Notes: generated from the letters alone by a model not told the origin. A stretch of DNA of 64,000 nt from Pseudomonas sp. Seg1 (GCF_018326005.1 NZ_AP021903.1:3071501-3135500), one strand, 5' to 3'; counted from the stretch's first letter, positions 48,193 through 56,996 are shown. Numbers and translations are program-made.

Positions 48193-48549
48193 CTACGGCA
48201 ACTCCAGATTATTCAGCACCCGATTCACCGCCAGCTCCCCGAGCATGATCAGTTGCGCAATGCCCTGCAGCGTTCGGCGCTGTGACGCGGGTATGAGGTT
48301 GGCGAAATCATTGGTGATGGTTCTTGCCGATGCCAGTGTTTCGCAGGCATCGACCAGCAGCTCTTCGTTTTTGAAGTCGGCGGTGACGGCGTACATTCTG
48401 CGGGTTCTACGGGGAGGTGGCGTGGACCCGGGTGGACAGAGGTAGTGATCGAGGGTGCGGTCGGCGGCTTCGTTGAGCTTTTTCGACTCGAGGGATTCGT
48501 AGGGAGAGGTGGGGTCGGTTTCGGGCGGGTTTGGCGTTGGTTTGATCAT
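48193..48549 (-). CDS. DUF6124-like protein, copy 2
   Basis: 118 residues, the same protein as copy 1 except Thr at residue 32. The frame is open upstream (to 48582), but the ATG at 48549 matches copy 1 and has AAGGAG ahead. Synonymous and coding differences from copy 1 number about seven in 357 bases. The gene is on the minus strand, with its own terminator and REPIN downstream and its own leader upstream. Confidence 0.8.
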   Translation of the reverse strand: MIKPTPNPPETDPTSPYESLESKKLNEAADRTLDHYLCPPGSTPPPRRTRRMYAVTADFKNEELLVDACETLASARTITNDFANLIPASQRRTLQGIAQLIMLGELAVNRVLNNLELP

Positions 48550-48752
48550 GGTGAAACTCCTTGAGAAAAACGGAGCCGTCAACCATCGCTGCTAAACGAA
48601 GGGGTGGCGGCTGTACGCGGGTTAGCAGACCAGGCTCAAGGATCCCGGCGCACCGAAGTGCCCCACGCAAAGCCGCCATAACGTAATGGCGGGACTCGCG
48701 TGCCTTGAGAATTGCCGAGCTGCTAAACCCGATCACTGAAATTTCAGCGACC
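48550..48752 (-). promoter_or_regulatory. Structured, probably two-state 5' leader of DUF6124-like copy 2
   Basis: Same layout as the leader of copy 1 within one base of length, but with re-specified pairs. The opening hairpin is TCGCTGA/TTCAGTGA. A1 is GGGTTTAGCAG (48720-48730), B1 TTCTCAAGG (48703-48711), the UUCG hairpin GCAC/GTGC (48650-48661), B2 ATCCTTGAGCC (48633-48643), A2 GGTCTGCTAACCC (48619-48631), A3 GTTTAGCAGCGA (48586-48597) and B3 TCTCAAGGAG (48557-48566). B2:B3 is 8 bp and covers AGGA of the Shine-Dalgarno. An added hairpin CCGCCAT/ATGGCGG lies between B1 and the UUCG stem. Confidence 0.7.
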
Positions 48753-48757
48753 GCACC

Positions 48758-48786
48758 ACAATAGAACCCGCCCCCTAGGCGCACAA
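48758..48786 (-). promoter_or_regulatory. Sigma-70-like promoter of DUF6124-like copy 2
   Basis: TTGTGC (48781-48786) and TATTGT (48758-48763) on the minus strand with the same 17-base spacer as in copy 1. Confidence 0.65.
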
Positions 48787-48910
48787 GCCGGCGGATTCTG
48801 GCGTAGCTGTAGGCAATTACGCAAGGTCGTGTAGCCGGATTACATGTCTTGGTGTGTCATTTAAACGGAGGGTGTTTAAAGCCAAAGATCGCAGCCTTGC
48901 GAAACGACAA

Positions 48911-49071
48911 AACCCGCCATCCCGATTGAACGGGAGTGGCGGGTTTTTTCTCCCGAAGAGATGTGTTGCCAGTGAGTCAGTCATCGCGGGCAAGCCCGCT
49001 CCCACAGGTTCGGTGGTGTGGCGGAGACTTGTGAACATTCAGGAGCTGCCGAAGGCTGCGATCTTTTGATC
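48911..49071. repeat. Remnant third unit and GATC-type repeat
   Basis: Holds the third terminator hairpin (48911-48949), a lone REP arm (about 48984-49010) and, at 49047-49071, a GAAGGCTGCGATCTTTTGATC element related to the hairpin at 37345. No gene is present. Confidence 0.75.
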
Positions 49072-49089
49072 TTTTTTCCGACACAACGC

Positions 49090-49650
49090 CTAATTCGTCA
49101 GCGAAACAACGATATCCAGCGCATTGATCGGCAGGTAAATCAGCGTGACAGTCGTGTAAGCCTTGCGTGATTTCGCCGCGAAGGCGCACAGCGGAAGAAT
49201 GATCATCAACACATCCAGCACACCCCACAGTGCGATCGGCGAGGCTTGAAACAGGAAGACATTGACGATCAGCCCGAGAAGCAGATAAGTCGACAACGAC
49301 AGCAAGGCGTAGCGGCCGTCCTGTTCGAAATAGACCCGCAAGCCGTTCTGTTCATCTTCGCTTCGACTCGGCAGCAACAACGCCGAAGAGACAAACAGCG
49401 ACAGCGCCAGCAGCACCAGCAACAAAAACTCCGGGAAGGAAAATGTCGATTTGATCTGCGGCAGCGAGTTGACCGCCCACCAGAAATCCAGTTGCGTGGC
49501 GAACAGCGTGACGGCCCAGACCAGCGCCACCCAATCCGGCGCCGCCGCCCGGCGGATGCGGAATACCGTCAACGCGCCGAGCAGCAGCCGAGTGACCGAC
49601 AGCCCCAGAATCATCGAAAGAACTGTCGCAACGATGGAGAAATTACTCAT
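49090..49650 (-). CDS. Hypothetical membrane protein
   Basis: 186 residues with five or six hydrophobic helices (for example FSIVATVLSMILGLSVTRLL and LIVNVFLFQASPIALWGVLD). No catalytic motif is seen. The ATG at 49650 is preferred because the upstream part of the frame is not membrane-like. Family not recognised; it stands between the duplication and the lipoprotein gene on the same strand, with 63 bases to the latter's stop. Confidence 0.75.
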   Translation of the reverse strand: MSNFSIVATVLSMILGLSVTRLLLGALTVFRIRRAAAPDWVALVWAVTLFATQLDFWWAVNSLPQIKSTFSFPEFLLLVLLALSLFVSSALLLPSRSEDEQNGLRVYFEQDGRYALLSLSTYLLLGLIVNVFLFQASPIALWGVLDVLMIILPLCAFAAKSRKAYTTVTLIYLPINALDIVVSLTN

Positions 49651-49713
49651 CAATGGCCGTGTCCCGTGTGCTGCCAATACCTGCGTTTCACGTTAGACGA
49701 GAAAACGGCCGTA

Positions 49714-50373
49714 CTACCGACGAATCGCTACATAGGATTGCCCCAGATCACTGGCCCAGCCATCCAGCACCCCTTTGACGTCATCCGCCGTCAGCACTTG
49801 TTTGTCGTTTTCCAGCGCCACGCCGGTGCCCTTGCGCACGACCTCGGCAACCACTTCGCCGGTCGAGCCGTCCTCGAACGACACTTCGGTGGCGATTTCA
49901 CTGTCCTGATCGCGGATGCCGGCAGCGGTGCTGACCCCGGCAGCCACTAAAGTGACCGGCAACCATTCATAAAAGCGCAACCCTTGAGTGCTCGCGGCGA
50001 CCCGGGTAATGGCCGGCCTGACGATCAGCGTATCCGGGCCGGGCATGGACACCAGTTGCAGGACTTTGCCCAATTCCTGCCGGAGGGCGGCATCGTAATA
50101 CTCGGTGACGCCGGAAATCGTGCTCAACGGAATACGCCCGGTCGGTTCTACGCCGGGATAAAACTGGCTCGGCGCCAGATAGGCTTTGGTATAGCGGCCC
50201 CTGGCCAATGCCGGGCTGACCCAACTCATTACGTCGTGACCCGACGGCGATTTGTGCTCTTTCAGAACGCTGTAATCATGCAGAAATCCCGTCGTTTCGA
50301 CGCTATTGCTGCTGCAACCGGACAGACTCATTGACGCCGTACAGAGCAGCGTCATCAGGCAATGGCTTCTCAT
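49714..50373 (-). CDS. DUF3313-type lipoprotein
   Basis: 219 residues. A lipoprotein signal ends at LSGC, so the mature protein is probably membrane-anchored. The body includes GFLHDYSVLKEHKSPSGHDV and, later, RPAITRVAASTQGLRFYEWL and TGEVVAEVVRKGTG, which resemble DUF3313. The frame continues far upstream, but the ATG at 50373 with AAGGGAA ahead is the real start; it shares one base with the stop of the gene before (TGATG), so translation is coupled. Confidence 0.8.
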   Translation of the reverse strand: MRSHCLMTLLCTASMSLSGCSSNSVETTGFLHDYSVLKEHKSPSGHDVMSWVSPALARGRYTKAYLAPSQFYPGVEPTGRIPLSTISGVTEYYDAALRQELGKVLQLVSMPGPDTLIVRPAITRVAASTQGLRFYEWLPVTLVAAGVSTAAGIRDQDSEIATEVSFEDGSTGEVVAEVVRKGTGVALENDKQVLTADDVKGVLDGWASDLGQSYVAIRR

Positions 50374-50693
50374 CAACGGGTTCCCTTGTGAGGTTGCGTC
50401 GTGATGCTGTCCGCGCACTCGATGTGCAACTGGCCGTGGCGCATGATCCATTCGATGAGGTCGGCGGCGGCGATGCTGTGGACGTACTCGACCCAGTGCG
50501 CACTGGTCGGGCTGAATTGCTCGAAGTAACGACGCAGGAAGATCCGGCTCTGATCGCCGGACACGCCCAGGCAGGATTCCTGGAACACAACCGGCGTGTC
50601 GGGGCCAAGTGCGGCGGTCCGCTGGCTGAGGATCAAGGGACGATTGCTGTGATGTCCCTCGGTGCAATGGCTGTTGTTCAATACCTTCATCAT
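50373..50693 (-). CDS. Hypothetical protein coupled to the lipoprotein gene
   Basis: 106 residues beginning MMKVLNNSHCTEGHHSNRPL, with a hydrophilic helical body (RIFLRRYFEQFSPTSAHWVE; IAAADLIEWIMRHGQLHIEC). No signal peptide. AGGGGG precedes the first ATG. Family unknown. It is divergent from the two-component system across 146 bases, and overlaps the lipoprotein start by one base. Confidence 0.6.
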   Translation of the reverse strand: MMKVLNNSHCTEGHHSNRPLILSQRTAALGPDTPVVFQESCLGVSGDQSRIFLRRYFEQFSPTSAHWVEYVHSIAAADLIEWIMRHGQLHIECADSITTQPHKGTR

Positions 50694-50839
50694 GCGAACC
50701 CCCTGGATTGGAATGGCAACAGAGTGCCCGAGGGGTTTTGCCGGACGATGTCCGGTTGATGTCTGTCATGCAGGAATGTTACTCGATTGAAATAAATGAC
50801 CCGGGCGGCGAAATGGCTTTAGATAGCCTCTTTTGGTCC

Positions 50840-51562
50840 ATGGATCCTGTAACCGTGAGCAGACTGCTGTTCGTCGACGACGACGTGGAAATCCTCTCCT
50901 TGCTGAAAAAGTTCTTCGTCCAGCACGCCTATGACGTCGACGTCGCCGTGGATGGCGAGGCGATGTGGGCGGCGATCGCGCGGCAGCGCCCGGACACGAT
51001 CATTCTTGACCTGATGATGCCCGGCGAAAGCGGCTTGAGTCTGTGCCAGAAGGTGCGCGCGCAGCTGGGCATTCCGATCATCATGCTCACGGCCATGGCC
51101 GAGCTGAGTGACCGGATTGTCGGGCTGGAACTCGGTGCGGATGACTACCTGACCAAGCCGTTCGCCCCACAGGAGTTGCTCGCACGGGTGCGCGCCTTGC
51201 AGCGTCGCGCCGGTGAACAACGGAGCCCGGTTGAACCGTCGCGGCCGGTGATCGGCTTCGCCGGTTGGCATCTGGATATCACTTGCCGCGAGTTGCGCTC
51301 ACCGGACAACGTGATGATTCCGCTGTCCGGAGGCGAGTTCGATTTGCTCGTGGTGTTCCTTGATCACCCGCAACGCATCCTTACCCGTGAACAGTTGATC
51401 GACCTGACCCACGGCCAGGGCCACGACGCTTTCGACCGCAGCATCGACGTGCAGGTCAGCCGCCTGCGGCGCAAGATCGAGCCGGACTGCAAACGCCCGG
51501 ATCTGATCCGCACCGTGCGAAATGGCGGTTATATGTTCACTGCCAAGGTCAATCGCTCGTGA
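50840..51562 (+). CDS. OmpR-family response regulator
   Basis: 240 residues: receiver domain (about 6-120) with acidic pocket DDD and phosphorylated Asp57 in ILDLMMPGES, Lys in YLTKPFAPQE, then an OmpR winged helix (about 145-235; LTREQLIDLTHGQ, DRSIDVQVSRLRRKIE). ATG 50840 is preferred by domain boundary; ATG 50813 and GTG 50855 are alternatives without stronger ribosome sites. The stop overlaps the kinase start by one base. Confidence 0.9.
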   Translation: MDPVTVSRLLFVDDDVEILSLLKKFFVQHAYDVDVAVDGEAMWAAIARQRPDTIILDLMMPGESGLSLCQKVRAQLGIPIIMLTAMAELSDRIVGLELGADDYLTKPFAPQELLARVRALQRRAGEQRSPVEPSRPVIGFAGWHLDITCRELRSPDNVMIPLSGGEFDLLVVFLDHPQRILTREQLIDLTHGQGHDAFDRSIDVQVSRLRRKIEPDCKRPDLIRTVRNGGYMFTAKVNRS

Positions 51563-52890
51563 TGCGCCGATTGCTGCGTGGCGACACACTGAGCCGGCGC
51601 ATCGCCCTGACCATCATTGCGGCGATGTTTGCCTCGCTGGCGCTCAATGCACTGTTTTTTCAGGCGGCGGGGATCTGGGCGAGGCCACCGATCGAACGCA
51701 CCGGCCTGCTGGAGCAGATTGCCGCGACATCGCGCGTGATCGAGGCTGCACCGGCCAACCTGCGCCCGCAACTGGCTGCCGCAGCGAGCAGCGCCATGCT
51801 GCAAGTGTCGTGGAAAGCGCAACGCGCTGAATTCGATCTGCCCAATGACGGCCTGCGCATTGAAGCGAGCAGGGTGCCGGTGCTGCAACAGTTGCTGGGT
51901 GCTGATCGAAAAATCGAAGCGTTCAACCCCGGCGACTGGCCGAACGACAATCCCCAGGCGCATTACGCTGCACTCGTGCAATTGGTCGATGGCAGCTGGT
52001 TGTCATTTATCCCGCCTGAACGCAGCTGGGGTTTGGAGCTGGGCACGCGGATCGCGATCATCATCACGTTGGGGTTGATTGCCACGTTGCTGGTGGCCTG
52101 GATCGCCACGCGCCAACTGGCCAATCCCTTGCAGCGTTTTGCCCGCGCAGCGCGGCGTTTCGGCACCGACTTGCGTGCACCGCCGATCAAACTGGAAGGC
52201 CCCGACGAGATACGTCAGGTGATTGTGGCTTTCAACACCATGCAGGCACAGATTCAGCATTTCATTGACGAGCGCACGCACATGCTCGCGTCGATTTCCC
52301 ACGACTTGCGCGCACCGCTGACCCGCATGCGCCTGCGCAGCGAGTTCATCGAGGATCTTGAATACCAAAGCAAACAGATTCGCGATATCGAAGAGATGCA
52401 ATCGATGATCAACGCCGCATTGGCGTTCTTTCGTGAAGACACTCAGCCCGAACAAACTACGGCGTTCGACCTCTCGGAACTGTTGCATACCATCGTCGAT
52501 GACTATCGCGATCAGAACATTGCCGTCGACTACAACGGCCCGGCGCATCGGGTGTATGAAGGCCGGCCGCTGGCGCTCAAACGGGTGATCGTCAACCTGC
52601 TGGAAAACGCGTCGAAGTATGCGCAGCGCCCGCGTATCGAATTGAGCGGTAATGAGCGCTTGATCCGTATCGACGTCAGCGACGAGGGGCCGGGCATTCC
52701 TGAGGAGTCGCTGCAGCGTGTATTCGATCCGTTCTTTCGCCTCGAAGCCTCACGCAACCGCCACACCGGCGGCGTTGGCCTCGGGCTCTCGGCAGCGCGG
52801 GCCATCGTGCGCGAGCAGGGCGGCGAACTGACCTTGAGCAATCGCAGCGGCGGCGGGCTGTTGGCGCGGGTCGAGTTGCCGGTCCATTGA
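51562..52890 (+). CDS. Sensor histidine kinase, partner of the OmpR-type regulator
   Basis: 442 residues. TM1 at about 12-35 (IALTIIAAMFASLALNALFF), a periplasmic domain of about 120 residues, TM2 at about 160-185 (IAIIITLGLIATLLVAWIAT), HAMP, HisKA with His247 in ASISHDLRAPLTRMR, and HATPase with NLLENASKYA, DEGPGIPEE and TGGVGLGLSAA. GTG 51559 is an alternative start one codon earlier. The signal is unknown. Convergent with the usher gene, with only 8 bases between stops. Confidence 0.9.
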   Translation: MRRLLRGDTLSRRIALTIIAAMFASLALNALFFQAAGIWARPPIERTGLLEQIAATSRVIEAAPANLRPQLAAAASSAMLQVSWKAQRAEFDLPNDGLRIEASRVPVLQQLLGADRKIEAFNPGDWPNDNPQAHYAALVQLVDGSWLSFIPPERSWGLELGTRIAIIITLGLIATLLVAWIATRQLANPLQRFARAARRFGTDLRAPPIKLEGPDEIRQVIVAFNTMQAQIQHFIDERTHMLASISHDLRAPLTRMRLRSEFIEDLEYQSKQIRDIEEMQSMINAALAFFREDTQPEQTTAFDLSELLHTIVDDYRDQNIAVDYNGPAHRVYEGRPLALKRVIVNLLENASKYAQRPRIELSGNERLIRIDVSDEGPGIPEESLQRVFDPFFRLEASRNRHTGGVGLGLSAARAIVREQGGELTLSNRSGGGLLARVELPVH

Positions 52891-52898
52891 CCACGTGC

Positions 52899-55454
52899 TC
52901 AAGGCGCGCAAGTCAGCGACACCCGCTCATAGTTGAGGGCCTTGTCGCGCTCAGGCAGTGAATAGCTGGCCTGACATTGCTTGCCCGCCCACTTGATCGT
53001 CAGCGTGGCACGCTGTTCCTGAACCAGTGCCAACGCCTTGCCGGAAGGATCGGCGATCGCAATCTGCTTGCCGGCCGCATCTTCGAGCACCGCGCCAAAC
53101 GGCAAGCGGTTGTGCTGCGAATCAAACAACTCGAACTGCACTCGGCGACCGGTCTGCGACGGGTAGCGCACCAATACGGCGGCACCGCGTCGTGGCACGA
53201 CTTGCTGGGTGGCGTTTTCAATTTCTACATCGGCACCCAGATCTCGAGTGTCGAGACTGATCCAGTTCACCCGATAGGGCTGGGTGTTGGGAATCACGGC
53301 GAAGCCATTGCGACCGGTTTCAGTGCCGCTGAAGCTGCTGATCTTGACCCCGCCCGGTACCCCCGGCACTTCGGCCAAGGCAAAGGTTTCACCCAAGGTT
53401 TGCCCCAGATTGATACCGCCCGCGTGCGCTACCACCGAACCGGCAAGGCTCAAGTTCTGCGACGTGTAGCCGCGCCCCTGGCTGTAACCGGCGTTGACGT
53501 CGACGAACGAGGTGCGCGAACTGATGCTCGCCGAGCCTGAATTGCCGCCGGTGCTGCTGTTGCCGGCCTGTACCGAATAATAGGTGTCGCTGTTTTCCGA
53601 CAGATAGCCGTTCACGCCCAACTGCGTGCTGTCGCTGGATTTCTGTCGATTGGTCGAGACAAACGCCCTTGGCGCGCGCGGTTTGGAACCCAGCGGAAAT
53701 GACAGCGAAAGGTTCATCTGCGTGTCGTTGTTCGCCGGGCCGGCATTGCCCACGTCCTGGGTATGCGTTACGCCAAGGTTGTAAGTGACGTCGCCCCAGT
53801 TGTTGCTGTAGCCGGCAGACAGGCTTTGCGAGCCGCCACGTCCCCAGTACCGCTGATCGGTTGCGTTGAGGTACAGGCTGCCGAATTGCTGGTTGCGCCC
53901 CAGACTCTGGCTGACGGTCAGGTCGGTGCGGGTCTTGGAGTTGCCACGGCGCTGCTCCCCGGTGCTTTGATCCTCGATGTGATCGGTCAGGGTGCGATAG
54001 CCCTCGGTGGAGTAACGATAGGCGGCGAGGGTGAAATTGGTGTCGGTGCCGGTGAAGGTTTTGGCATAGAGCATCCGCAGGCTATTCCCTTCGGTGGTCT
54101 GCCCGTGCGCCTGACTGGACGAGTGCGTCAGGTCGAACGACACCGCGCCAAACGCCGTGTTGCGGCCCATGCCCAGAGACATCGCCTTGAAGCTGTCTGT
54201 CGCCTGCACACCAAGAATCCCGGTCATGTTGCTGGTCATGCCATAAGCCAGCGTGCCGCTGACAAACTTCGGCTCGGCCAGACCCTCGGTGTTGCTTTTG
54301 TATTGCCCCGCCGAGAGGCTGTAGTTGACCTGGCCCTTGCGCACCATGATCGGCAGGCTGGAAAACGCCTGCTGGGTTTCATGCCGCGTGCCGTCGGCCT
54401 CGATGACGATCACCCGCAAGTCGCCGTTCGAGCCACTCGGATAAATGTCGCTGATCTCGAACGGGCCGGGTGGCACGTTGGTGCTGTAGAGGACGTAGTC
54501 GTTCTGGCGGATTTCCACGGTGGCGTTGCTTTGCGCCACGCCGCGGATGACCGGCGCGTAGCCGCGTTCGCTGTCGGCGCGCATGCCTTCGTCGGAACTC
54601 AACTTGAGCCCACGGTAACGCACGCTGTCGAAGAGCTGCGAGTCGGAGAAAATATCGCCGGCGCTGAATTGTCCCTTCAGCGCTGTGACATCGTGCTGCA
54701 CATAGCTGCGGTTGCTGGTGAACGTGTTGCGCTCGCCGGTACGGCTGCTGAAGTTCGATTCGTTACGCAGCCGCCAGGCGCCGAGGTTGATGCCGTTACG
54801 CAAACCGAGGTTGTTGGAGATCGTCGTGGCGGAGTCGGTGCTGTTGCGGTTGCTGCTCAACTGGTAATTAATGAACGCCGCCGGGACGCCGGCATCCCAC
54901 AGCGCAGGATCGACATAGCCACGCATGCCGCGCTGCATGGCGATTTGCGGCACGCTGATCAACAGTCGCAGGCGGGTAGCGTCGTAGCTGACGGTGGCCT
55001 GGTCAATCAGGGTTGGCAAGTCGTAGCACGTGTCGGGCGCCTCAGGCTTGAGCAGGCCTGCCGCTTCCAGCGTACTCATGTTGATGCCCAACTGCTGCAG
55101 CATGTCCAGGGTCAGGCACGCCTCGACCTTGCCGGTTTTCTCGGCGCGACGAAAATCGATATCGCGCCGCCCGACCAACACTTCGTTGCTGTAAACGTCG
55201 ACTCGGTAATTGCCCGGCAAAACGCTGTTGGCCGAGAGCAACAGATTCAAATCCACCGACGACCCGACTCCCTGCAGAAACGAAGTGTTGAACTGGGCGA
55301 GTTGCTCTTGCTCCGGTGCAGCGACGGCATCACTGGCATTCGCCAAGTAAGGAAGACTCACTAACATGGCCAGATACAGCGCATTGAATCCCGAGAGTTT
55401 CGGGCAGGATTGTTCAGTCGGCGAATTGAAGTTGCTGCGCGGGAGTAAAGACAT
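52899..55454 (-). CDS. Chaperone-usher fimbrial outer-membrane usher
   Basis: 851 residues of the FimD/PapC family. After the signal region the N-terminal domain begins EQEQLAQFNTSFLQGVGSSV. The plug-bearing 24-strand barrel follows (GLRNGINLGAWRLRNESNFS; TAFGAVSFDLTHSSSQ-like stretches), and C-terminal domains end with a Cys pair (KQCQASYSLPE and VSLTCAP). It assembles the pilus. It is the last gene of the fimbrial unit; no tip adhesin gene follows because the converging kinase gene starts 8 bases on. Confidence 0.92.
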   Translation of the reverse strand: MSLLPRSNFNSPTEQSCPKLSGFNALYLAMLVSLPYLANASDAVAAPEQEQLAQFNTSFLQGVGSSVDLNLLLSANSVLPGNYRVDVYSNEVLVGRRDIDFRRAEKTGKVEACLTLDMLQQLGINMSTLEAAGLLKPEAPDTCYDLPTLIDQATVSYDATRLRLLISVPQIAMQRGMRGYVDPALWDAGVPAAFINYQLSSNRNSTDSATTISNNLGLRNGINLGAWRLRNESNFSSRTGERNTFTSNRSYVQHDVTALKGQFSAGDIFSDSQLFDSVRYRGLKLSSDEGMRADSERGYAPVIRGVAQSNATVEIRQNDYVLYSTNVPPGPFEISDIYPSGSNGDLRVIVIEADGTRHETQQAFSSLPIMVRKGQVNYSLSAGQYKSNTEGLAEPKFVSGTLAYGMTSNMTGILGVQATDSFKAMSLGMGRNTAFGAVSFDLTHSSSQAHGQTTEGNSLRMLYAKTFTGTDTNFTLAAYRYSTEGYRTLTDHIEDQSTGEQRRGNSKTRTDLTVSQSLGRNQQFGSLYLNATDQRYWGRGGSQSLSAGYSNNWGDVTYNLGVTHTQDVGNAGPANNDTQMNLSLSFPLGSKPRAPRAFVSTNRQKSSDSTQLGVNGYLSENSDTYYSVQAGNSSTGGNSGSASISSRTSFVDVNAGYSQGRGYTSQNLSLAGSVVAHAGGINLGQTLGETFALAEVPGVPGGVKISSFSGTETGRNGFAVIPNTQPYRVNWISLDTRDLGADVEIENATQQVVPRRGAAVLVRYPSQTGRRVQFELFDSQHNRLPFGAVLEDAAGKQIAIADPSGKALALVQEQRATLTIKWAGKQCQASYSLPERDKALNYERVSLTCAP

Positions 55455-55536
55455 ACCCAGCCCTATATTGCTACAGAGAACGAAGAGTTAATTCATTATT
55501 AGAATCAAGAGAGGGGCCGAACTTTCGGTGCAGGTG

Positions 55537-56277
55537 CTATTGCACTGCTTTTGCATTCACGGCGGCATTACCCGAGAAAGTTGCGCTGTAACGATCCTGT
55601 GCGCCGTAATCGTTAATGCTTGAAAAGTTGAGGTTGGAATAAGTCGAGTTGTTTGTTCCTTTTAGTGCGATGGTCTTGCTCTGGCCCGGAGCAATCATCA
55701 TCGAATCGACTGGTTTTTCCGTTGTGGCACCCGATTGCACGGAGACTTCTGACAACGAAACATGAAAGAGACTTGGATTGGTGATTTTCAATGCGGCATG
55801 CCCACCTTGCTGGTCGATCTGCCATAACAGCTGAGTCGGTGCGAGGTAAGCCTGGCTGGCCAGTCCGGCAGGGCGGAAAAACACCTTGATGCGCTGGCGC
55901 ACGGCCAGTTGCAGGGTGTTTTCCGTTTTGGCGGTCTGGGGGATTTCCTGAACGTTCAGCCAGACCACGGATTCCTTGTCAGACGGCATGCCAGTGCCTT
56001 CGTAAATCACCCGCAGCAATTGCTGTTCCTTGCCGAGAATCCTCGCCAGCGGCGGCGTGACGGCGAAAGGCACCGAAGCAATGCCGGGCTCATCGCTGTC
56101 GATCCATGACTGGATCAACAGGTCATCGCCATTGTTGCGGACCTTGATGCTGACTTCTTTGTGCTCGCCATCAAACACCAGACGGGTCGCGCTCAGCGAG
56201 ATACCCGCGTGTGCCTGCGTCGCCAGCAGCGCGCAGTGCAAACCCAAGCACAGGGAAAGAATGTGTCGATTAAACAT
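55537..56277 (-). CDS. Periplasmic fimbrial chaperone
   Basis: 246 residues with a signal peptide (FNRHILSLCLGLHCALLATQ) and the PapD fold: GISLSATRLVFDGEHKEVSI, RNNGDDLLIQSWID, the conserved PPLARILGKEQQLLRVIY cleft and AVRQRIKVFFRPAGL. It donates strands to the fimbrial subunit. The ATG at 56277 is the family start; the frame runs upstream without similarity. Gaps of 69 bases to the subunit gene and 82 to the usher indicate one operon. Confidence 0.92.
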   Translation of the reverse strand: MFNRHILSLCLGLHCALLATQAHAGISLSATRLVFDGEHKEVSIKVRNNGDDLLIQSWIDSDEPGIASVPFAVTPPLARILGKEQQLLRVIYEGTGMPSDKESVVWLNVQEIPQTAKTENTLQLAVRQRIKVFFRPAGLASQAYLAPTQLLWQIDQQGGHAALKITNPSLFHVSLSEVSVQSGATTEKPVDSMMIAPGQSKTIALKGTNNSTYSNLNFSSINDYGAQDRYSATFSGNAAVNAKAVQ

Positions 56278-56346
56278 GGAAAACTGCCTGAAATTGAAAA
56301 AAGGCGGGACGATTGCGTCCCGCACAGTGTCAGCCCCGAGTGCGGT

Positions 56347-56940
56347 TTACTCGTATTGCAGAGTGAACGGCAGAGTCGCGTCACCACGACCGGCGACCGC
56401 AGTTTTCGGGTCGGCAGTGGTCACATAGGCGGCGGAGAATTTCAGGGTGGTGCTGCCGTCTTGCAGGGTATTTTGAATTTTGGCGGCGGCAGGCGAACTC
56501 AGGTCGATCTGATCGCCATTGGCGTCGAGCAGGGCGATACCGATGTTTTTCGCGGCGCCCACACCGTCGGTCAACTTCAGGACCTTGGTGCCAGTGACGA
56601 TACCCGAACCAGCGCCTTTGGTCGGTTCGAAGATCATCGAAACTTTGGTACCGGCGTTGCAGTTGATCTTCATGTCGAAGTTCTCGGCACTCAGTTTGCC
56701 ATTGCCCTTAGGCGCTGCAGCGGTACCCATGTCTTTGATTGACACTTCGCCCATCGGTACGGAAATGGTTTTATTCAGACCTGCATCTTCGATAGAGCAA
56801 GCATCGTTGTTGATGATGCCGGTGAAGTTAATGGTGCCGCTGCCCGCTTTAGTGGGTGTTACCGGTTCGTCTGCTGCAAACGATTGGCCCGCCACCGAAA
56901 GCATGGAAAGTGTCAGCAGTGTCAGCGAAAGCTTTTTCAT
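56347..56940 (-). CDS. Major fimbrial subunit (type 1 / Cup class)
   Basis: 197 residues with a signal peptide ending QSFAA. The Ig-like fold has the conserved disulphide pair (NDACSIEDAG and MKINCNAGT) and ends with the beta-zipper strand TLPFTLQYE. It is the first gene of the unit. The ATG at 56940 gives the better signal; an ATG at 56952 is also possible. The 135 bases upstream hold four TCAGAC half-sites and separate it from the RcsB-like gene. Confidence 0.9.
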   Translation of the reverse strand: MKKLSLTLLTLSMLSVAGQSFAADEPVTPTKAGSGTINFTGIINNDACSIEDAGLNKTISVPMGEVSIKDMGTAAAPKGNGKLSAENFDMKINCNAGTKVSMIFEPTKGAGSGIVTGTKVLKLTDGVGAAKNIGIALLDANGDQIDLSSPAAAKIQNTLQDGSTTLKFSAAYVTTADPKTAVAGRGDATLPFTLQYE

Positions 56941-56996
56941 GTCGATATCCATTAGATCGTGATTAAGTTGTGTTGGAAAACACGATCCAGAATATA

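Larger units (their letters stand above)
47041..49014. repeat. 932-bp tandem duplication (two full units and a truncated third)
   Basis: The landmark CGACAAAACC occurs at 47041, 47974 and (CGACAAAACC) 48905, giving periods of 933 and 931 bp. Each full unit holds a terminator hairpin, a REPIN, a DUF6124-like gene on the minus strand, its structured leader and a promoter. The third unit keeps only the hairpin and one REP arm before sequence identity ends near 49014. Confidence 0.93.

Noticed and set aside
47041..49014. Retron, group II intron or IS110-type bridge RNA as explanation for the leaders
   Set aside because: No reverse transcriptase, maturase or transposase gene is adjacent, and the structured segment sits between a promoter and a start codon with its ribosome site.
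53763..55364. 533-codon plus-strand frame antisense to the usher gene
   Set aside because: Shadow of usher codon bias; no domain or signal.
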